Assembly: GCA_039024915.1 (NCBI GenBank)
Contig: JBCCPK010000007.1
Span: 240,620 to 304,619 of the forward strand
DNA: 64,000 nt
Source of the DNA: Pseudomonadota bacterium
GTDB lineage: Bacteria; Pseudomonadota; Alphaproteobacteria; Rhizobiales; MH13
Direction: 5' to 3'
Translations under genes and position numbers: made by a program
Shown: positions 16,840 through 27,178 of the stretch, piece after piece
How positions within the stretch are numbered: position 1 is the first letter of the stretch
Layout of the letters: the number at the start of each line of letters is the position of its first letter
The notes under the pieces: model-generated
What the model was told of the DNA's origin: nothing
The model's input: the letters and a program-made list of their open reading frames with translations, nothing else
Databases searched by the model: none

Positions 16840-19800
16840 TTATTGCGCCGCCTGCGTCAGGATCTGCGCTGGATCGTAGGCAAGAACCGGGCGCAGCCAC
16901 ATCTCGGCGGTATCTACATCCCACCCTTTCCTGGCGGCATAATCTTCGACCTGATCGCGTTCAACCTGTCCGACGCCGAAATAATAGCTCTGCGGATGAG
17001 CAAAATAGAGCCCCGATACCGAGGAACCCGGCCACATCGCGTAGCTCTCGGTCAGCGTAATACCGGCGGCACTCGTCGCGTCCAGCAGCCGGAACAGGGT
17101 CTGCTTTTCGGTGTGGTCAGGTTGAGCCGGATAACCAGGCGCAGGACGGATCCCGGCATAGTTTTCCTTGATCAGCTCTTCAGGCGAAAAGCGCTCATCG
17201 GGCGCATAGCCCCAGAACTCCTTGCGGACGCGCTCGTGCATATGCTCGGCAAACGCTTCGGCCAGCCGGTCGCAAAGCGCCTGGATCATGATCTTGCGAT
17301 AATCGTCCGCGCCCGCGAGAGCTTCAATAGCCGCTTCCTCACCATGACCCGCGGTTACCGCAAAACCGCCGATATAATCGTCTTTTTCGGCCACGAAATC
17401 GGCAAGCGCTACCTGCGCGCGCTCCGAAGTCTGCCCGCGCGAGCGGCTGATCTGCTGGCGCAGTGTGTAGAAGGTCGCAAGCTCGACCGTCCGGCTTTCG
17501 TCGGTGAATGCAACAACATCATCACCGCGTCGCTCTGCTGGCCAGAGCCCAATCACGGCCTTCGCGGACACCAGGCCAGAATCGACGATCTCGGCGAGCA
17601 TCTTCCGCGCGTCATCAAGAAGTTCGCGCGCAACGGGCCCGCGCTCAGGGTGATCGAGCAGCGCCGGATAGGTGCCCTTAAGCTCCCACGTGGCGAAGAA
17701 TGGGGTCCAATCGATGTAGGGCACAAGCGTCTTGAGGTCGTACGTCTCAAATGTCCGCGTGCCCAGCATCGCGGGCTTAACCGGCGGATGGGCTGCGAAG
17801 TCCGGCACGAAGGCCTTTGCTCGCGCTTGCATGATCGGTAGGCGCGCTTTCGTCGCCTGCGCTCGCGCATGTCCCTCGGCAATCCGGGTGTATTCGGCCG
17901 ATGTCTCGCCAAAGTAATCGGCCTTGCCATCGCCCAAGGCCTTCTGACACACGCCAACCGCGCGGCTTGCGTCGGTAACATAGATCGCCTGGCCTGCGTC
18001 GTAAGCGGGATCGATCTTGACCGCTGTGTGAACCCGGCTGGTGGTCGCACCACCAATCAGCAACGGAATGGTGAAGCCCTGCCGCTGCATCTCAGAGGCA
18101 ACCGAGACCATCTCGTCCAGCGAAGGGGTAATGAGACCCGAAAGGCCAATGATATCCGCGTCGATCTCGCGCGCTTTATCGAGGATTTGCTGACCGGGCA
18201 CCATAACGCCCATGTCGACAACTTCGTAATTGTTGCACTGCAGGACCACCCCGACGATGTTCTTGCCGATATCGTGCACGTCGCCCTTCACAGTTGCGAG
18301 CAGAACCTTGCCGGCCGATGGCGCGTCGGTGAGGCCCATCTCCTCTTTCTCACGTTCCATGAACGGCATCAGATAAGCGACGGCCTGCTTCATCACGCGC
18401 GCCGACTTAACGACCTGCGGCAGGAACATCTTGCCCGACCCGAACAAGTCACCGACAACGTTCATGCCGTCCATCAACGGACCTTCGATGACGTGTAAGG
18501 GCCGTTCAACTGATTGCCGCGCCTCTTCGGTGTCATCGTCAATGTACTCTGTGATGCCATGCACGAGCGCATGCTTGAGGCGTTCGCCAACCGGCGTCTC
18601 GCGCCAGCTGAGGTCGACCTCGCGTTTCTTCGCGCCACCGCCCTTGAACTCGTCGGCAGCATCGACGAGGCGCTCGGTCGCATCCGCGCGGCGGTTGAGG
18701 ACCACATCTTCCGCCAGCTCTTTCAGGCGTGGATCAAGCGCATCGTAGACCCCAAGCTGCCCGGCGTTCACGATACCCATATCCATGCCTTGGGCGATGG
18801 CGTGGTACAGGAAAACCGTGTGCATGGCTTCGCGCACCGGTTCATTGCCGCGGAACGAGAAGCTCAGGTTGGAGACCCCGCCAGATACGTGGGCATGAGG
18901 CAGCTGCTGACGGATGAAGCCCGTGGCGCGGATGAAGTCGTTGCCATAGTCGGCATGTTCTTCGATGCCTGTGGCCACGGCAAAAACATTGGGGTCAAAG
19001 ATGATGTCCTCAGGGGAGAGGCCGACGGTGTCGACCAGAATGCGGTAGGCCCGCTCACAGATTTCCGTCTTGCGTGCATATGTGTCGGCCTGGCCCGTTT
19101 CGTCGAAGGCCATCACGACGACCGCCGCACCGTAGCGCCGGCACAAGGTCGCCTGCTCAATGAACGCCTCCTCGCCTTCCTTCAGCGAGATCGAATTGAC
19201 GATGGGCTTGCCTTGCAGACACTTCAGACCCGCTTCGATGACCGTCCATTTTGACGAATCGACCATTACCGGCACGCGGGCAATATCAGGCTCCGCCGCC
19301 AGCAGATTGAGGAAGGTGACCATCGCCTCTTCGGAGTCGAGCAGGCCCTCGTCCATATTGATGTCGATCACCTGCGCTCCGGCCTCAACCTGGTCGCGGG
19401 CAACGTCCAGCGCGGTGGCGTAGTCGCCGTTCTTGATGAGCTTGCGGAACTTCGCCGAGCCGGTGACGTTGGTGCGCTCACCGACGTTCACGAAGGGAAT
19501 ATCTGGCGTCAGCTCAAACGGTTCGAGCCCCGACAGGCGCATCCGCGGTTCAATTGAAGGGATGGTGCGCGGGGACTGATCAACAACCGCCGCCTTGATC
19601 GCTGCAATGTGCTCTGGCGTTGTTCCGCAGCACCCACCGACAATATTGACCAATCCAGCCTCAGCAAACTCACCAAGCATGCCTGAGGTTGCCGCCGGGC
19701 TCTCATCATACGCCCCGAATTCATTGGGCAATCCGGCATTGGGGTATGCGCACACCAGCGTATCTGCGACCTTGGAGAGCGCTGCGATATGTGCCCGCAT

Positions 19801-20574
19801 CTCCTTCGCACCAAGCGCACAGTTGAGGCCGATGGAGAACGGCTTGGCATGCCGCAAAGCATTCCAGAACGCTTCGGGCGTCTGACCAGAAAGCGTGCGA
19901 CCCGACAGATCGGTGATCGTGCCGGAGATCATCACCGGCAAACGGACCCCAAACTCCTCGAAGACCTCCTCGATTGCGAAGAGGGCCGCCTTGGCGTTTA
20001 GTGTGTCGAAGATCGTCTCCAGCAGAAGTAGGTCGGCGCCGCCTGCCACGAGACCGCGCGCGGCCTCAGCATAGGTTTCGCGCAGATCGTCGAACGATAC
20101 AGCCCGAAAGCCAGGGTTCTGCACGTCCGGAGAGATCGACGCCGTTCGGTTGGTCGGACCCAGAGCGCCAGCAACGAAACACTGCCGAGCAGGGTCGTTG
20201 GCCATCACAGCGTCCGCCGCCTCGCGAGCCAGCTTCGCGCCTTGCTCGTTTAACTCATAGGCGAGCGACTCCATGCCGTAATCGGCCTGAGCGATCTGCG
20301 TCGAGGAGAAGGTGTTGGTCTCAACGATGTCCGCACCGGCTTCGAAATAGTTGCGGTGGATCGCGCGAATAGCGTCAGGCTGCGTGAGGATCAGCAGATC
20401 GTTGTTGCCCTGAACATCCATGTGCCAGTCGGCAAAGCGTTCGCCGCGAAAGTCCTCTTCGGATAGGCGCAAATCCTGTATCTGCGTGCCCATCGCCCCA
20501 TCGAGCACGATGATGCGCTCTCGGGCGATTTCAGCTAACGCTTCAAAGGCATGATGACTCTTTAGCTCAACCAC
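16840..20574 (-). CDS. metH: Cobalamin-dependent methionine synthase
   Basis: Transfers the methyl group of 5-methyltetrahydrofolate to homocysteine through cobalamin. The 1244 residues carry all four modules: homocysteine-binding barrel with zinc cysteines in [10 protein letters not shown] near residue 313; pterin-binding barrel ([20 protein letters not shown]); cobalamin cap and Rossmann domain with the axial-histidine motif DVHDIGKN near residue 764; and the SAM-binding reactivation domain with [12 protein letters not shown] near 1142. Length matches the E. coli enzyme (1227). Follows metF with an 11-base gap, so it is in one operon with metF and the ArsR-methyltransferase gene. Confidence 0.98.
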   Translation of the reverse strand: MVELKSHHAFEALAEIARERIIVLDGAMGTQIQDLRLSEEDFRGERFADWHMDVQGNNDLLILTQPDAIRAIHRNYFEAGADIVETNTFSSTQIAQADYGMESLAYELNEQGAKLAREAADAVMANDPARQCFVAGALGPTNRTASISPDVQNPGFRAVSFDDLRETYAEAARGLVAGGADLLLLETIFDTLNAKAALFAIEEVFEEFGVRLPVMISGTITDLSGRTLSGQTPEAFWNALRHAKPFSIGLNCALGAKEMRAHIAALSKVADTLVCAYPNAGLPNEFGAYDESPAATSGMLGEFAEAGLVNIVGGCCGTTPEHIAAIKAAVVDQSPRTIPSIEPRMRLSGLEPFELTPDIPFVNVGERTNVTGSAKFRKLIKNGDYATALDVARDQVEAGAQVIDINMDEGLLDSEEAMVTFLNLLAAEPDIARVPVMVDSSKWTVIEAGLKCLQGKPIVNSISLKEGEEAFIEQATLCRRYGAAVVVMAFDETGQADTYARKTEICERAYRILVDTVGLSPEDIIFDPNVFAVATGIEEHADYGNDFIRATGFIRQQLPHAHVSGGVSNLSFSFRGNEPVREAMHTVFLYHAIAQGMDMGIVNAGQLGVYDALDPRLKELAEDVVLNRRADATERLVDAADEFKGGGAKKREVDLSWRETPVGERLKHALVHGITEYIDDDTEEARQSVERPLHVIEGPLMDGMNVVGDLFGSGKMFLPQVVKSARVMKQAVAYLMPFMEREKEEMGLTDAPSAGKVLLATVKGDVHDIGKNIVGVVLQCNNYEVVDMGVMVPGQQILDKAREIDADIIGLSGLITPSLDEMVSVASEMQRQGFTIPLLIGGATTSRVHTAVKIDPAYDAGQAIYVTDASRAVGVCQKALGDGKADYFGETSAEYTRIAEGHARAQATKARLPIMQARAKAFVPDFAAHPPVKPAMLGTRTFETYDLKTLVPYIDWTPFFATWELKGTYPALLDHPERGPVARELLDDARKMLAEIVDSGLVSAKAVIGLWPAERRGDDVVAFTDESRTVELATFYTLRQQISRSRGQTSERAQVALADFVAEKDDYIGGFAVTAGHGEEAAIEALAGADDYRKIMIQALCDRLAEAFAEHMHERVRKEFWGYAPDERFSPEELIKENYAGIRPAPGYPAQPDHTEKQTLFRLLDATSAAGITLTESYAMWPGSSVSGLYFAHPQSYYFGVGQVERDQVEDYAARKGWDVDTAEMWLRPVLAYDPAQILTQAAQ

Positions 20575-20585
20575 AGAAAGCGCTC

Positions 20586-21512
20586 CTAAGCCACTGCCGC
20601 AGCTTTAGAAGTGATGGGCAAGACCGGCGCGGTTGCGGCTTGCTCCTGCGGCCGCATCCCAAGCAGATGACAGATCGCGAAAACCAGATCGCTCTTGTTC
20701 ATGGTGTAGAAATGGAAGTCCTTGATGCCATGCCGGCGCAGGCTTTCCACCTGTTCAGCCGCCACTGTCGCCGCTACCAATTCGTGCGTTTTGGGATCGT
20801 CGTCCAGACCATCAAAGCGCTGGGCAATGGCACCGGGAATGCGCGCCCCGCACCCTTTTGCGAACCGTGCGATGGACTTGAACGAGTGGATCGGCGCAAT
20901 GCCCGGGACGACAGGGATTGTAATACCGGCATCTGAAACCCGGTCGAGGTAACGGAAGTAGTCGGTATTATCGAAAAAGAACTGGGTAATTGCACGCGTC
21001 GCACCGGCGTCAACTTTACGCTTGAGGACGTCGATCTCGGTCTCCCAGTCAGGGCTTTGCGGGTGCCGCTCCGGATAGGCGGATACCGAAACCTCGATGG
21101 GATGACGTTTGGTGATCGCGGCTACCAATTCGGCGGTATCCTGGTAGCCCTCTGGATGCGCCGCGTAGGCACATGACACGCCCTCCGGCGGATCGCCGCG
21201 CAACGCCACAATATGCCGAACGCCAGCCTGCGCGTAGGCGTCAACCACAGCGTCGACCTCCGCCCGCGTTGCGTTCACGCAGGTCAAATGCGCAGCTGGC
21301 GCCAGCTTCGTCCGCGTTTTCAACGCTTCCACCGTCCGGTGTGTCCGCTCACGGGTCGAACCGCCTGCACCGTAGGTGACGGACACAAACTTGGGCTGCA
21401 GCGGTGCTAACCGTTCGATAGAGCGCCAAAGGGCGGTCTCCATCTTCTCGCTCTTTGGCGGGAAGAACTCAAAAGAGACGTTGATGCGCTGCGTTTGGTA
21501 AGCGGTAAGCAT
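20586..21512 (-). CDS. metF: 5,10-methylenetetrahydrofolate reductase
   Basis: Flavoprotein of 308 residues that makes 5-methyltetrahydrofolate for MetH. The barrel starts with [14 protein letters not shown] (residues 11-24, catalytic Glu), followed by [19 protein letters not shown] and [12 protein letters not shown], all family signatures. It lies between the ArsR-methyltransferase gene (26-base gap) and metH (11-base gap), so substrate supply and use are co-expressed. Confidence 0.97.
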   Translation of the reverse strand: MLTAYQTQRINVSFEFFPPKSEKMETALWRSIERLAPLQPKFVSVTYGAGGSTRERTHRTVEALKTRTKLAPAAHLTCVNATRAEVDAVVDAYAQAGVRHIVALRGDPPEGVSCAYAAHPEGYQDTAELVAAITKRHPIEVSVSAYPERHPQSPDWETEIDVLKRKVDAGATRAITQFFFDNTDYFRYLDRVSDAGITIPVVPGIAPIHSFKSIARFAKGCGARIPGAIAQRFDGLDDDPKTHELVAATVAAEQVESLRRHGIKDFHFYTMNKSDLVFAICHLLGMRPQEQAATAPVLPITSKAAAVA

Positions 21513-21538
21513 TGTCCGACCTTTACTCGTGGTACCGG

Positions 21539-22543
21539 TTAGGCGAGCACGCTCGCATTGGAGAGAACAGGTGCATCGACCAGGGCGCGAGGGTCGCGCG
21601 CCACCCAGATATGCACCGGGAGCTGTTGATGATGTGTGGACTGATCGCGTCCCAACGTCTTTACCGGCTCAACCGACAAGCCCAGAGCGCTCAACCAACG
21701 CGAAACTTCATCCGCATCGAACCCAAGACGGCGATGCTGATGATCAGAACGAAGGCGCTCGACCCCATGGGGAGCGAAGTCAACAATCAACAGCCGTCCG
21801 CCGGGCGCAAGGACACGGCACACCTCAGCAAGCATGGGCCTGGGATCATCAAAAAAATGCATCACCTGATGCAGGGCGACGAGGTCCTGCGATTGTGCCG
21901 GTATGCCCAGCGCATGACCGTCACCTTGCCGCACCTGCGCGTGATTGATGCCATGTTCGATCAAAGTGGATCGCGCGACCTTGAGCATCGCGGGGCTGGG
22001 ATCGATCCCGGTCGCCTGGCGATAGAGATCCGCCAGCAAGACCAGCATACGACCGGTCCCGGTTCCGATATCAAGGAAGGAGTCCACACGCGCCTTGCCA
22101 AGCACCTTGAGGATTGAGGCTTCAACGTCCGCCTCCGGAACGAGATCGGCACGCAATGCGTCCCAGCGCGCCGCATGGTCGTCGAAGAAACTCTGCGCGC
22201 GCTGGCGCTGCTCCTCTTTCAATCGGACTAATCGGTCCTGATCCTGCGCGAGAACATCACTGCCCTTGCCCAGATGCGCGTACGTCGCCTGCCACAGGTC
22301 ACGGATGTCTGCCGCGTCAGACAGGCGGTAGTAAACCCAGGCACCCTCGGGGTAGCGTGTGATCCAGCCAGCATCGGTGAGAAGCTTCAAATGTCTGGAA
22401 AGGCGGGGCTGACTTTGCCCTAGGATGGTCGTCAGGTCTTTGACGCTCAAATCGCCGCCTTGCAAAAGAGCGAGCAAGCGAAGCCGCGTGGGCTCTGCCA
22501 TCGCTTTAAGGCGATCAATTCCGATGTCAAAGCTATCTGCCAT
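21539..22543 (-). CDS. ArsR-family regulator fused to a SAM-dependent methyltransferase domain
   Basis: Protein of 334 residues. Residues 8-85 form an ArsR/SmtB winged helix (LKAMAEPTRLRLLALL, then QSQPRLSRHLKLL as recognition helix) without obvious metal-binding cysteines. Residues 140-300 form a class I methyltransferase fold with motif I LDIGTGTGR at 157-165 and DFAPHGVERLR later. First gene of the operon with metF and metH. ArsR-family regulators of the SAM cycle, such as SahR, which responds to S-adenosylhomocysteine, are known in Proteobacteria; here the methyltransferase-like domain would be a natural SAM/SAH sensor. Whether it still methylates anything is unknown. Confidence 0.88.
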   Translation of the reverse strand: MADSFDIGIDRLKAMAEPTRLRLLALLQGGDLSVKDLTTILGQSQPRLSRHLKLLTDAGWITRYPEGAWVYYRLSDAADIRDLWQATYAHLGKGSDVLAQDQDRLVRLKEEQRQRAQSFFDDHAARWDALRADLVPEADVEASILKVLGKARVDSFLDIGTGTGRMLVLLADLYRQATGIDPSPAMLKVARSTLIEHGINHAQVRQGDGHALGIPAQSQDLVALHQVMHFFDDPRPMLAEVCRVLAPGGRLLIVDFAPHGVERLRSDHQHRRLGFDADEVSRWLSALGLSVEPVKTLGRDQSTHHQQLPVHIWVARDPRALVDAPVLSNASVLA

Positions 22544-22554
22544 AGTGACCTAAG

Positions 22555-22576
22555 GACATAAATATATCTTTATGTC
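22555..22576. promoter_or_regulatory. Operator-like dyad upstream of the met operon
   Basis: GACATAAA (22555-22562) and TTTATGTC (22569-22576) are perfect eight-base arms with a six-base spacer, 12 bases upstream of the ArsR-methyltransferase start codon. This is the size and place expected of an ArsR-type autoregulatory operator controlling the whole regulator-metF-metH operon. The AT-rich core stands out from the GC-rich surroundings. Confidence 0.7.
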
Positions 22577-22642
22577 TGCATAACTCACCAGACCGGATCA
22601 AGCAAGCACGACCTGCTGCCCGCAAGCCAAACCAAACAAAGA

Positions 22643-22667
22643 AAAGCCCGACACAGGGCCGGGCTTT
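22643..22667 (-). terminator. Rho-independent terminator of the DUF2336 gene
   Basis: Arms AAAGCCCG (22643-22650) and CGGGCTTT (22660-22667) enclose nine bases. On the minus strand the stem is followed by TTCTTTGTTT, right after the stop at 22696. Confidence 0.85.
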
Positions 22668-22695
22668 GCGTTGACGTAGAGAATGCCGGTGGCGG

Positions 22696-23775
22696 TCAGG
22701 CCGCGACTGATTTTTGGCTCACCCGCCATTGCGATACGATTTCGCGTGCCGTTTGCGCGTCAATTGTCCCGTAATCTGCCTCAGCCTGCTCGCGTGCTTC
22801 TCGGTCGAGACGCCGCAACCATGGACCAACGCGCAGGAACGCATCAACGGTTTGCTGGCTGAAGTCGAGCGCCCTGCACATGATCAGGAACGGTTTAGGG
22901 TCCGAACGCACACACCAGTGCTTGGCATCTTCAAGCGGAACCGCAGCGCACAGTGCAAACATAACGACTGCTTCAGGAAAACGACCGGCGCGAGCCATCG
23001 CAATCACCGAGTCTTCGCTGATCGGGTCCTTTTTCGCTGCAAGCGATACCGACCGGTACGCCGCATCGAAATCGTAGCGCGAGAGCCATTGCTCATTCGA
23101 CAGGCGCTCCGCAGCGAGACTTGCGGCCTCCGTGACGCGCTTGGCCACCTCGGGCCGCCCGTGCTTGAGTAGCTTACGCCGCACGTTGACAGTCGCCACC
23201 TCGACCAGCGCGCGCACCACGGCGACGGGCAGGTCATCGCGATCTGCCAAGGTCTCCTGTAGCTGTTCGTCGTGGGAGGCGTCCTGAACAAGCTTGGAAA
23301 ACGAGCTTTCGTAGAACCGCGCGCCGCCGTTGCGGGTCAGACGCAGCTTGACCGGCCCATCGCCTCGATCAACCAGCACCGCACTGACCATAGGCGCAAC
23401 CGTGTTTCGGCCGGCAATCGCTTCGAGATGGTCGTTGTCCGCTTCGCCGGCGATCTTGATGAGGTCCGTATCGGTGAGAACCGGGCTTTGCTCCAGCACG
23501 GGCCGCGCCACGTTGATCGGCTCGAGCGCCAGCTTTCTTACCATTTCTTGAGGTGCATTGGTCAGGGGCGCCAGCTTTTCGGCGACAAACGCCAAAGCTT
23601 CTTCCTCAACAAGGTCCGCCAGGCGCACAAGAACGGAATCGTAAACCGCCAGCAACTCCGGGTTTATCCGGTCGTTGGACATGGAATAGAGCTGCGCAAC
23701 ATGCGTCATCAGCTGATTGCGCTGCTCTTGGGTATGGGTCGTTTCGACCCGATCAAAATCCACCAATTCGCTCAT
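22696..23775 (-). CDS. DUF2336 domain-containing protein
   Basis: Soluble protein of 359 residues made of alpha-helical repeats. The N-terminal region (VDFDRVETTHTQEQRNQLM, given as VDFDRVETTH) and the repeated two-helix units, with segments such as LADLVEEEALAFVAEKLAPL and DRDDLPVAVVRALVEVA, fit the DUF2336 family, which is frequent in Alphaproteobacteria and has no assigned biochemical function. Monocistronic, with its own terminator. No catalytic motif is seen. Confidence 0.85.
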   Translation of the reverse strand: MSELVDFDRVETTHTQEQRNQLMTHVAQLYSMSNDRINPELLAVYDSVLVRLADLVEEEALAFVAEKLAPLTNAPQEMVRKLALEPINVARPVLEQSPVLTDTDLIKIAGEADNDHLEAIAGRNTVAPMVSAVLVDRGDGPVKLRLTRNGGARFYESSFSKLVQDASHDEQLQETLADRDDLPVAVVRALVEVATVNVRRKLLKHGRPEVAKRVTEAASLAAERLSNEQWLSRYDFDAAYRSVSLAAKKDPISEDSVIAMARAGRFPEAVVMFALCAAVPLEDAKHWCVRSDPKPFLIMCRALDFSQQTVDAFLRVGPWLRRLDREAREQAEADYGTIDAQTAREIVSQWRVSQKSVAA

Positions 23776-23857
23776 AAGGTCCGCACCATAAAAAAGGCTT
23801 TGATTGCGAACTCTAGCAGTGGGAGATGGCAGTTCCCTGAATGGTTTGGCTCAACTT

Positions 23858-24379
23858 TTACTCAACAAAATCGAATTCGCCGCTATCGACGAAACGGACG
23901 AACTCACTAAGCGACCGTTCCCATACATCCAGGTAGCGGCCGAAGCGATCGGCGGGGATCGGCGCATCGCCGAACCAGACGTCGAGTTCGAGGGTGAGAA
24001 TGTTGACCTCCGGCGTGTAAACCTTGGTCCAGCGCTGCTCGGCATTCCAGCCATTGACGTCTTCGATGCCCGTCGTTCCGTCGCTTGCCCGTTCCGTCCG
24101 CAGCGCAATCGATGAGCATGACCGGTGGTCCGTGCAACCGTAAAACAGGATGTGGTAATCGACATTGCCGACGCTGGTTTCGATGAACGGATCGCCAAAC
24201 TCATCGATGGTCGCGAGCGCTGTCTGACCCCGATCCCGCAGGACTTTCAAGATACCGCCAGCATCGGATGCGCTGACATCTTCAGCCTGCGCGCCGGAGG
24301 TGGCAAAGGGGAGAACAGCTAAGGTGAAAGCTAAGCAGAAGACGCCTAACCCACGGGAAAAACAAGATTTATTTAACAC
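23858..24379 (-). CDS. Secreted YbjN-like protein
   Basis: Protein of about 173 residues. I chose the GTG start that gives a standard Sec signal peptide (VLNKSCFSRGLGVFCLAF, then LAVLPFATSGAQAED with cleavage after AQA). The mature part, with ILKVLRDRGQTALATIDEFGD, then GNVDYHILFYGC, and the ending LSEFVRF, resembles the YbjN fold, an alpha/beta chaperone-like domain whose secreted versions are common in Alphaproteobacteria. Two cysteines (YGCTDHRSC) may form a disulfide. Starts 16 bases after the stop of another small secreted protein, probably the same operon. Function unknown. Confidence 0.7.
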   Translation of the reverse strand: MLNKSCFSRGLGVFCLAFTLAVLPFATSGAQAEDVSASDAGGILKVLRDRGQTALATIDEFGDPFIETSVGNVDYHILFYGCTDHRSCSSIALRTERASDGTTGIEDVNGWNAEQRWTKVYTPEVNILTLELDVWFGDAPIPADRFGRYLDVWERSLSEFVRFVDSGEFDFVE

Positions 24380-24395
24380 GCAGTCGGACCACTGA

Positions 24396-24833
24396 TCAGC
24401 TTTGGGGCGGCGTGCACTGGCGAAACGGGCCACTATTCCAGGGCTCCAGGAAACGCCCATTCTCGTCCATCGCAAGCCATGTCAGCGACAGCGTATCGCC
24501 ACGCCGAACAAGGTCAAGCTCATAGGGGCGTTCGACGGTATCTTCACCGCACAAAACGCGCGCCCGCCAGGTCTGCGCACCATCGCGCTCACCGAAATCG
24601 TCGAGCCGCAAGACCCGGCAATAGAAGTGCCAGCGGCTGATCCACTGCCCCTCGAACCTGTAGGGCGCATCGCCCGCGCTCTCGACCACCGCATCGACAC
24701 CCGCATCCGCCTGCGCCGCGCAGTGGCTGTCTTCGCCCCAATGGCCGGTCAACTCGCCGGGAACCTCGTCCGCCCATCCGAGCGACGTGCAGAAGGCCAA
24801 GGCGGCCAAACTTGTCAAAATTTGTCTGCTCAT
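24396..24833 (-). CDS. Small secreted protein of unknown function
   Basis: About 145 residues starting MSRQILTSLAALAFCTSLGWADE, a clear signal peptide cut near GWA (written as MSRQILTSLAAL and AFCTSLGWADE). The mature protein begins with GELTGHWGEDSHC and has four cysteines (HC, YC, LC, QC), likely two disulfides, and a beta-rich pattern with repeated Trp, like small periplasmic lipocalin-like or DUF domains. No family recognised. An in-frame ATG eight codons upstream is less likely because it puts charged residues before the signal peptide. Confidence 0.65.
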   Translation of the reverse strand: MSRQILTSLAALAFCTSLGWADEVPGELTGHWGEDSHCAAQADAGVDAVVESAGDAPYRFEGQWISRWHFYCRVLRLDDFGERDGAQTWRARVLCGEDTVERPYELDLVRRGDTLSLTWLAMDENGRFLEPWNSGPFRQCTPPQS

Positions 24834-24925
24834 AGGCCGGACATATGGCAGGGCCATAGGCTCGGGAAGGCCGACCCTTGCGCGCCCGGATCACCATTGC
24901 GTGATCATGAGGCGCACGCCAAGCA

Positions 24926-25522
24926 TCAGCCTTCCCAGATCCACTGCTCCGGCACCTGCACGGTCGCCGTGTCACCGACCGCGACCGGACCAGGTTTTTC
25001 GACCCAACCCACAAGCCCGCGCTTGCCGACCGCCGCCTTCGGGAAGGTCAGCGCCAGCGCCTTGGGATCCTGATCGGGAAAGTGCGCTGCGATGGAATCG
25101 CCCGCAAACCGGCATGGCGCATTTTGCCCGTCGATCTTGATGGTCGCGCCGCCAGCCTTCGGGTCACCAAAGAACAGCAGGCTGCGCGGCGGGAGCATCG
25201 ACAGGTTCGGGACGCCATCGAGCACCATGTTCGCACCGATCCATTCCGGCGCGATCCGGTCGATGCCCATCGCTGACGCAGACTGGGCAAGCTCATCGGC
25301 TGCAACAATGGACAGCTGCCGCTCGTTGCGCATCTCGCTACCGCGCTTGTACCAAGGCTCCCGGCCGCCCGACGCCCGCGTCAGCCCGGCATGTCGGTCG
25401 CCCGCGATACCCTCATAGGTGAGGTCCAAACGCTCAACCGCTTCCGACGCCAGCGCGCCATCGAGCGAGGCAAACAGCCCGGTGAGACGGGCTACGAAGC
25501 GCTTGGCGTTGTATATGCTCAC
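24926..25522 (-). CDS. MOSC domain protein
   Basis: Protein of 198 residues with the MOSC (molybdenum cofactor sulfurase C-terminal) beta-barrel. Landmarks are GIAGDRHAG at residues 38-46, RQLSIV at 68-73, IGANMVLDGV, and the conserved Cys137 in GQNAPCRFAG that is proposed to carry sulfur or contact the cofactor. It resembles bacterial MOSC proteins that reduce N-hydroxylated compounds or traffic sulfur to molybdenum cofactor. Six bases upstream of ettA in transcription terms (its start follows ettA's stop). Confidence 0.87.
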   Translation of the reverse strand: MSIYNAKRFVARLTGLFASLDGALASEAVERLDLTYEGIAGDRHAGLTRASGGREPWYKRGSEMRNERQLSIVAADELAQSASAMGIDRIAPEWIGANMVLDGVPNLSMLPPRSLLFFGDPKAGGATIKIDGQNAPCRFAGDSIAAHFPDQDPKALALTFPKAAVGKRGLVGWVEKPGPVAVGDTATVQVPEQWIWEG

Positions 25523-25528
25523 GTTCGG

Positions 25529-27178
25529 CTACCTTGTCAGCCGCTTGTAGGTCACACGCTTCGGGTTCACGCTCTCCGGGCCCAGCCGGCGGATCTTGTC
25601 CTGCTCATAATCGTGGAAGTTGCCTTCGAACCATTCCACATGGCTATCGCCTTCAAACGCGAGCATGTGGGTGGCAAGACGATCGAGGAACATCCGGTCG
25701 TGCGAGATGATCACCGCGCAACCGCCATATTCCTCCAGCGCATCTTCGAGCGCGGCCAGCGTCTCGGTGTCTAGATCGTTGGTCGGCTCATCGAGCAAAA
25801 GCACGTTCGCGCCCGACTTGAGGATCTTGGCCAGATGCACGCGGTTGCGTTGACCACCCGAAAGCGTGCCCACAGGCTGCTGTTGGTCGCCGCCCTTGAA
25901 GTTGAAGCTTGAACAGTAGGCGCGCGAATTCACCTCGCGCTTACCAAGCTTGATGATTTCATCGCCGCCCGAAATCTCTTCCCAGACCGTCTTCTTGGCG
26001 TCGAGCGCATCGCGGCTCTGGTCGACATAACCAAGCTGCACGCTCTCTCCGACCGTGACGCTGCCCGCATCAGGCGTCTCTTGCCCCGTGAGCATCCGGA
26101 AGAGCGTCGTTTTACCGGCACCGTTCGGTCCGATGATTCCGACAATGCCGCCCGGCGGCAGGTTGAAGTCGAGATCATCGATCAGCAGCTTGTCACCAAA
26201 GCCCTTCGACAGGCCTTCGACCTTGATAACATTGTTGCCGAGCCTCTCCGCCACGGGGATGACGATCTGCGCGGCGCTGGGCGACCGCGCATCGGCCTTG
26301 GCGAGCAGCTCCTCATAGGCGTTGATGCGCGCCTTGGATTTTGTTTGGCGCGCTTTGGGGCTGGCGGCGATCCACTCGCGCTCGCGCTCCAGCGCTTTCT
26401 GCCGCGACGCCTCCTCACGGCCTTCCTGTGACATGCGCTTGGCCTTGGCTTCAAGATAGGCGGAATAATTGCCCTCGTATGGAATGCCACGCCCGCGGTC
26501 GAGTTCAAGGATCCAGCCGGTGACATTGTCGAGGAAGTAGCGATCGTGGGTGATGATCAGAACGGCACCGGGGTATTCGCGCAGATGCTTTTCCAGCCAT
26601 GCAGTGGTTTCCGCGTCGAGGTGGTTCGTCGGCTCGTCAAGCAACAGCAAATCGGGCTGCGACAGCAGCAGCTGGCACAGCGCCACCCGGCGCTTCTCAC
26701 CGCCCGACAGGTTTTCAACCGACGCATCGCCCGACGGGCAGCGCAGGGCGTCCATCGCTTGCTCCACCTGGCTTTCGAGGTCCCACAGGTTCTGGCTATC
26801 GATGAGGTCCTGAAGCTGAGCCCCCTCCTCCGCCGTTTCGTCGGAGTAGTTCATCATCAGCTCGTTGTAGCGGTCGAGAATGGCCTTCTTGTCCGCGACG
26901 CCCTCCATGACGTTTTCCATCACCGTCTTGTCGGGGTCGAGCTGCGGTTCCTGCGGCAGGTACCCTGCGCTCTTGCCGTCGGCGAGCCAAGCATCGCCAG
27001 TGTGCTCACTATCGAGCCCGGCCATGATCCGCAGCACCGTGGATTTACCGGCGCCATTGGGCCCGAGAATGCCGATCTTGGCATCGGGGTAGAATTGCAG
27101 GTGGACGTTATCGAGAACCTTCTTAGCGCCATACGCCTTTGAAAGCCCCGACATGTGATAGATGAATTGACGCGCCAT
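25529..27178 (-). CDS. ettA: Energy-dependent translational throttle protein EttA
   Basis: Duplicated ABC-F ATPase of 549 residues that binds the ribosomal E site and gates the first elongation steps according to ADP/ATP level. Walker A motifs are GPNGAGKST at residues 39-47 and again near 350; signature motifs are LSGGEKRR and LSGGQRNR; Walker B motifs are LLLLDEPTNHLD and LLLDEPTNDLD. The linker contains the arm and P-site tip (ASPKARQTKSKARINAYEEL). The frame is open farther upstream, but family N-termini begin MxxQFIY, which fixes the start used here. Confidence 0.96.
   Translation of the reverse strand: MARQFIYHMSGLSKAYGAKKVLDNVHLQFYPDAKIGILGPNGAGKSTVLRIMAGLDSEHTGDAWLADGKSAGYLPQEPQLDPDKTVMENVMEGVADKKAILDRYNELMMNYSDETAEEGAQLQDLIDSQNLWDLESQVEQAMDALRCPSGDASVENLSGGEKRRVALCQLLLSQPDLLLLDEPTNHLDAETTAWLEKHLREYPGAVLIITHDRYFLDNVTGWILELDRGRGIPYEGNYSAYLEAKAKRMSQEGREEASRQKALEREREWIAASPKARQTKSKARINAYEELLAKADARSPSAAQIVIPVAERLGNNVIKVEGLSKGFGDKLLIDDLDFNLPPGGIVGIIGPNGAGKTTLFRMLTGQETPDAGSVTVGESVQLGYVDQSRDALDAKKTVWEEISGGDEIIKLGKREVNSRAYCSSFNFKGGDQQQPVGTLSGGQRNRVHLAKILKSGANVLLLDEPTNDLDTETLAALEDALEEYGGCAVIISHDRMFLDRLATHMLAFEGDSHVEWFEGNFHDYEQDKIRRLGPESVNPKRVTYKRLTR

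Noticed and set aside
16711..17841. Plus-strand frame of 376 codons antisense to metH
   Set aside because: metH on the other strand is unmistakable and full length; this frame shows no family.
22544..22695. SAM or SAH riboswitch upstream of the met operon
   Set aside because: The spacer is short and shows only the operator-like dyad and a terminator of the neighbouring gene; no riboswitch core was recognised.
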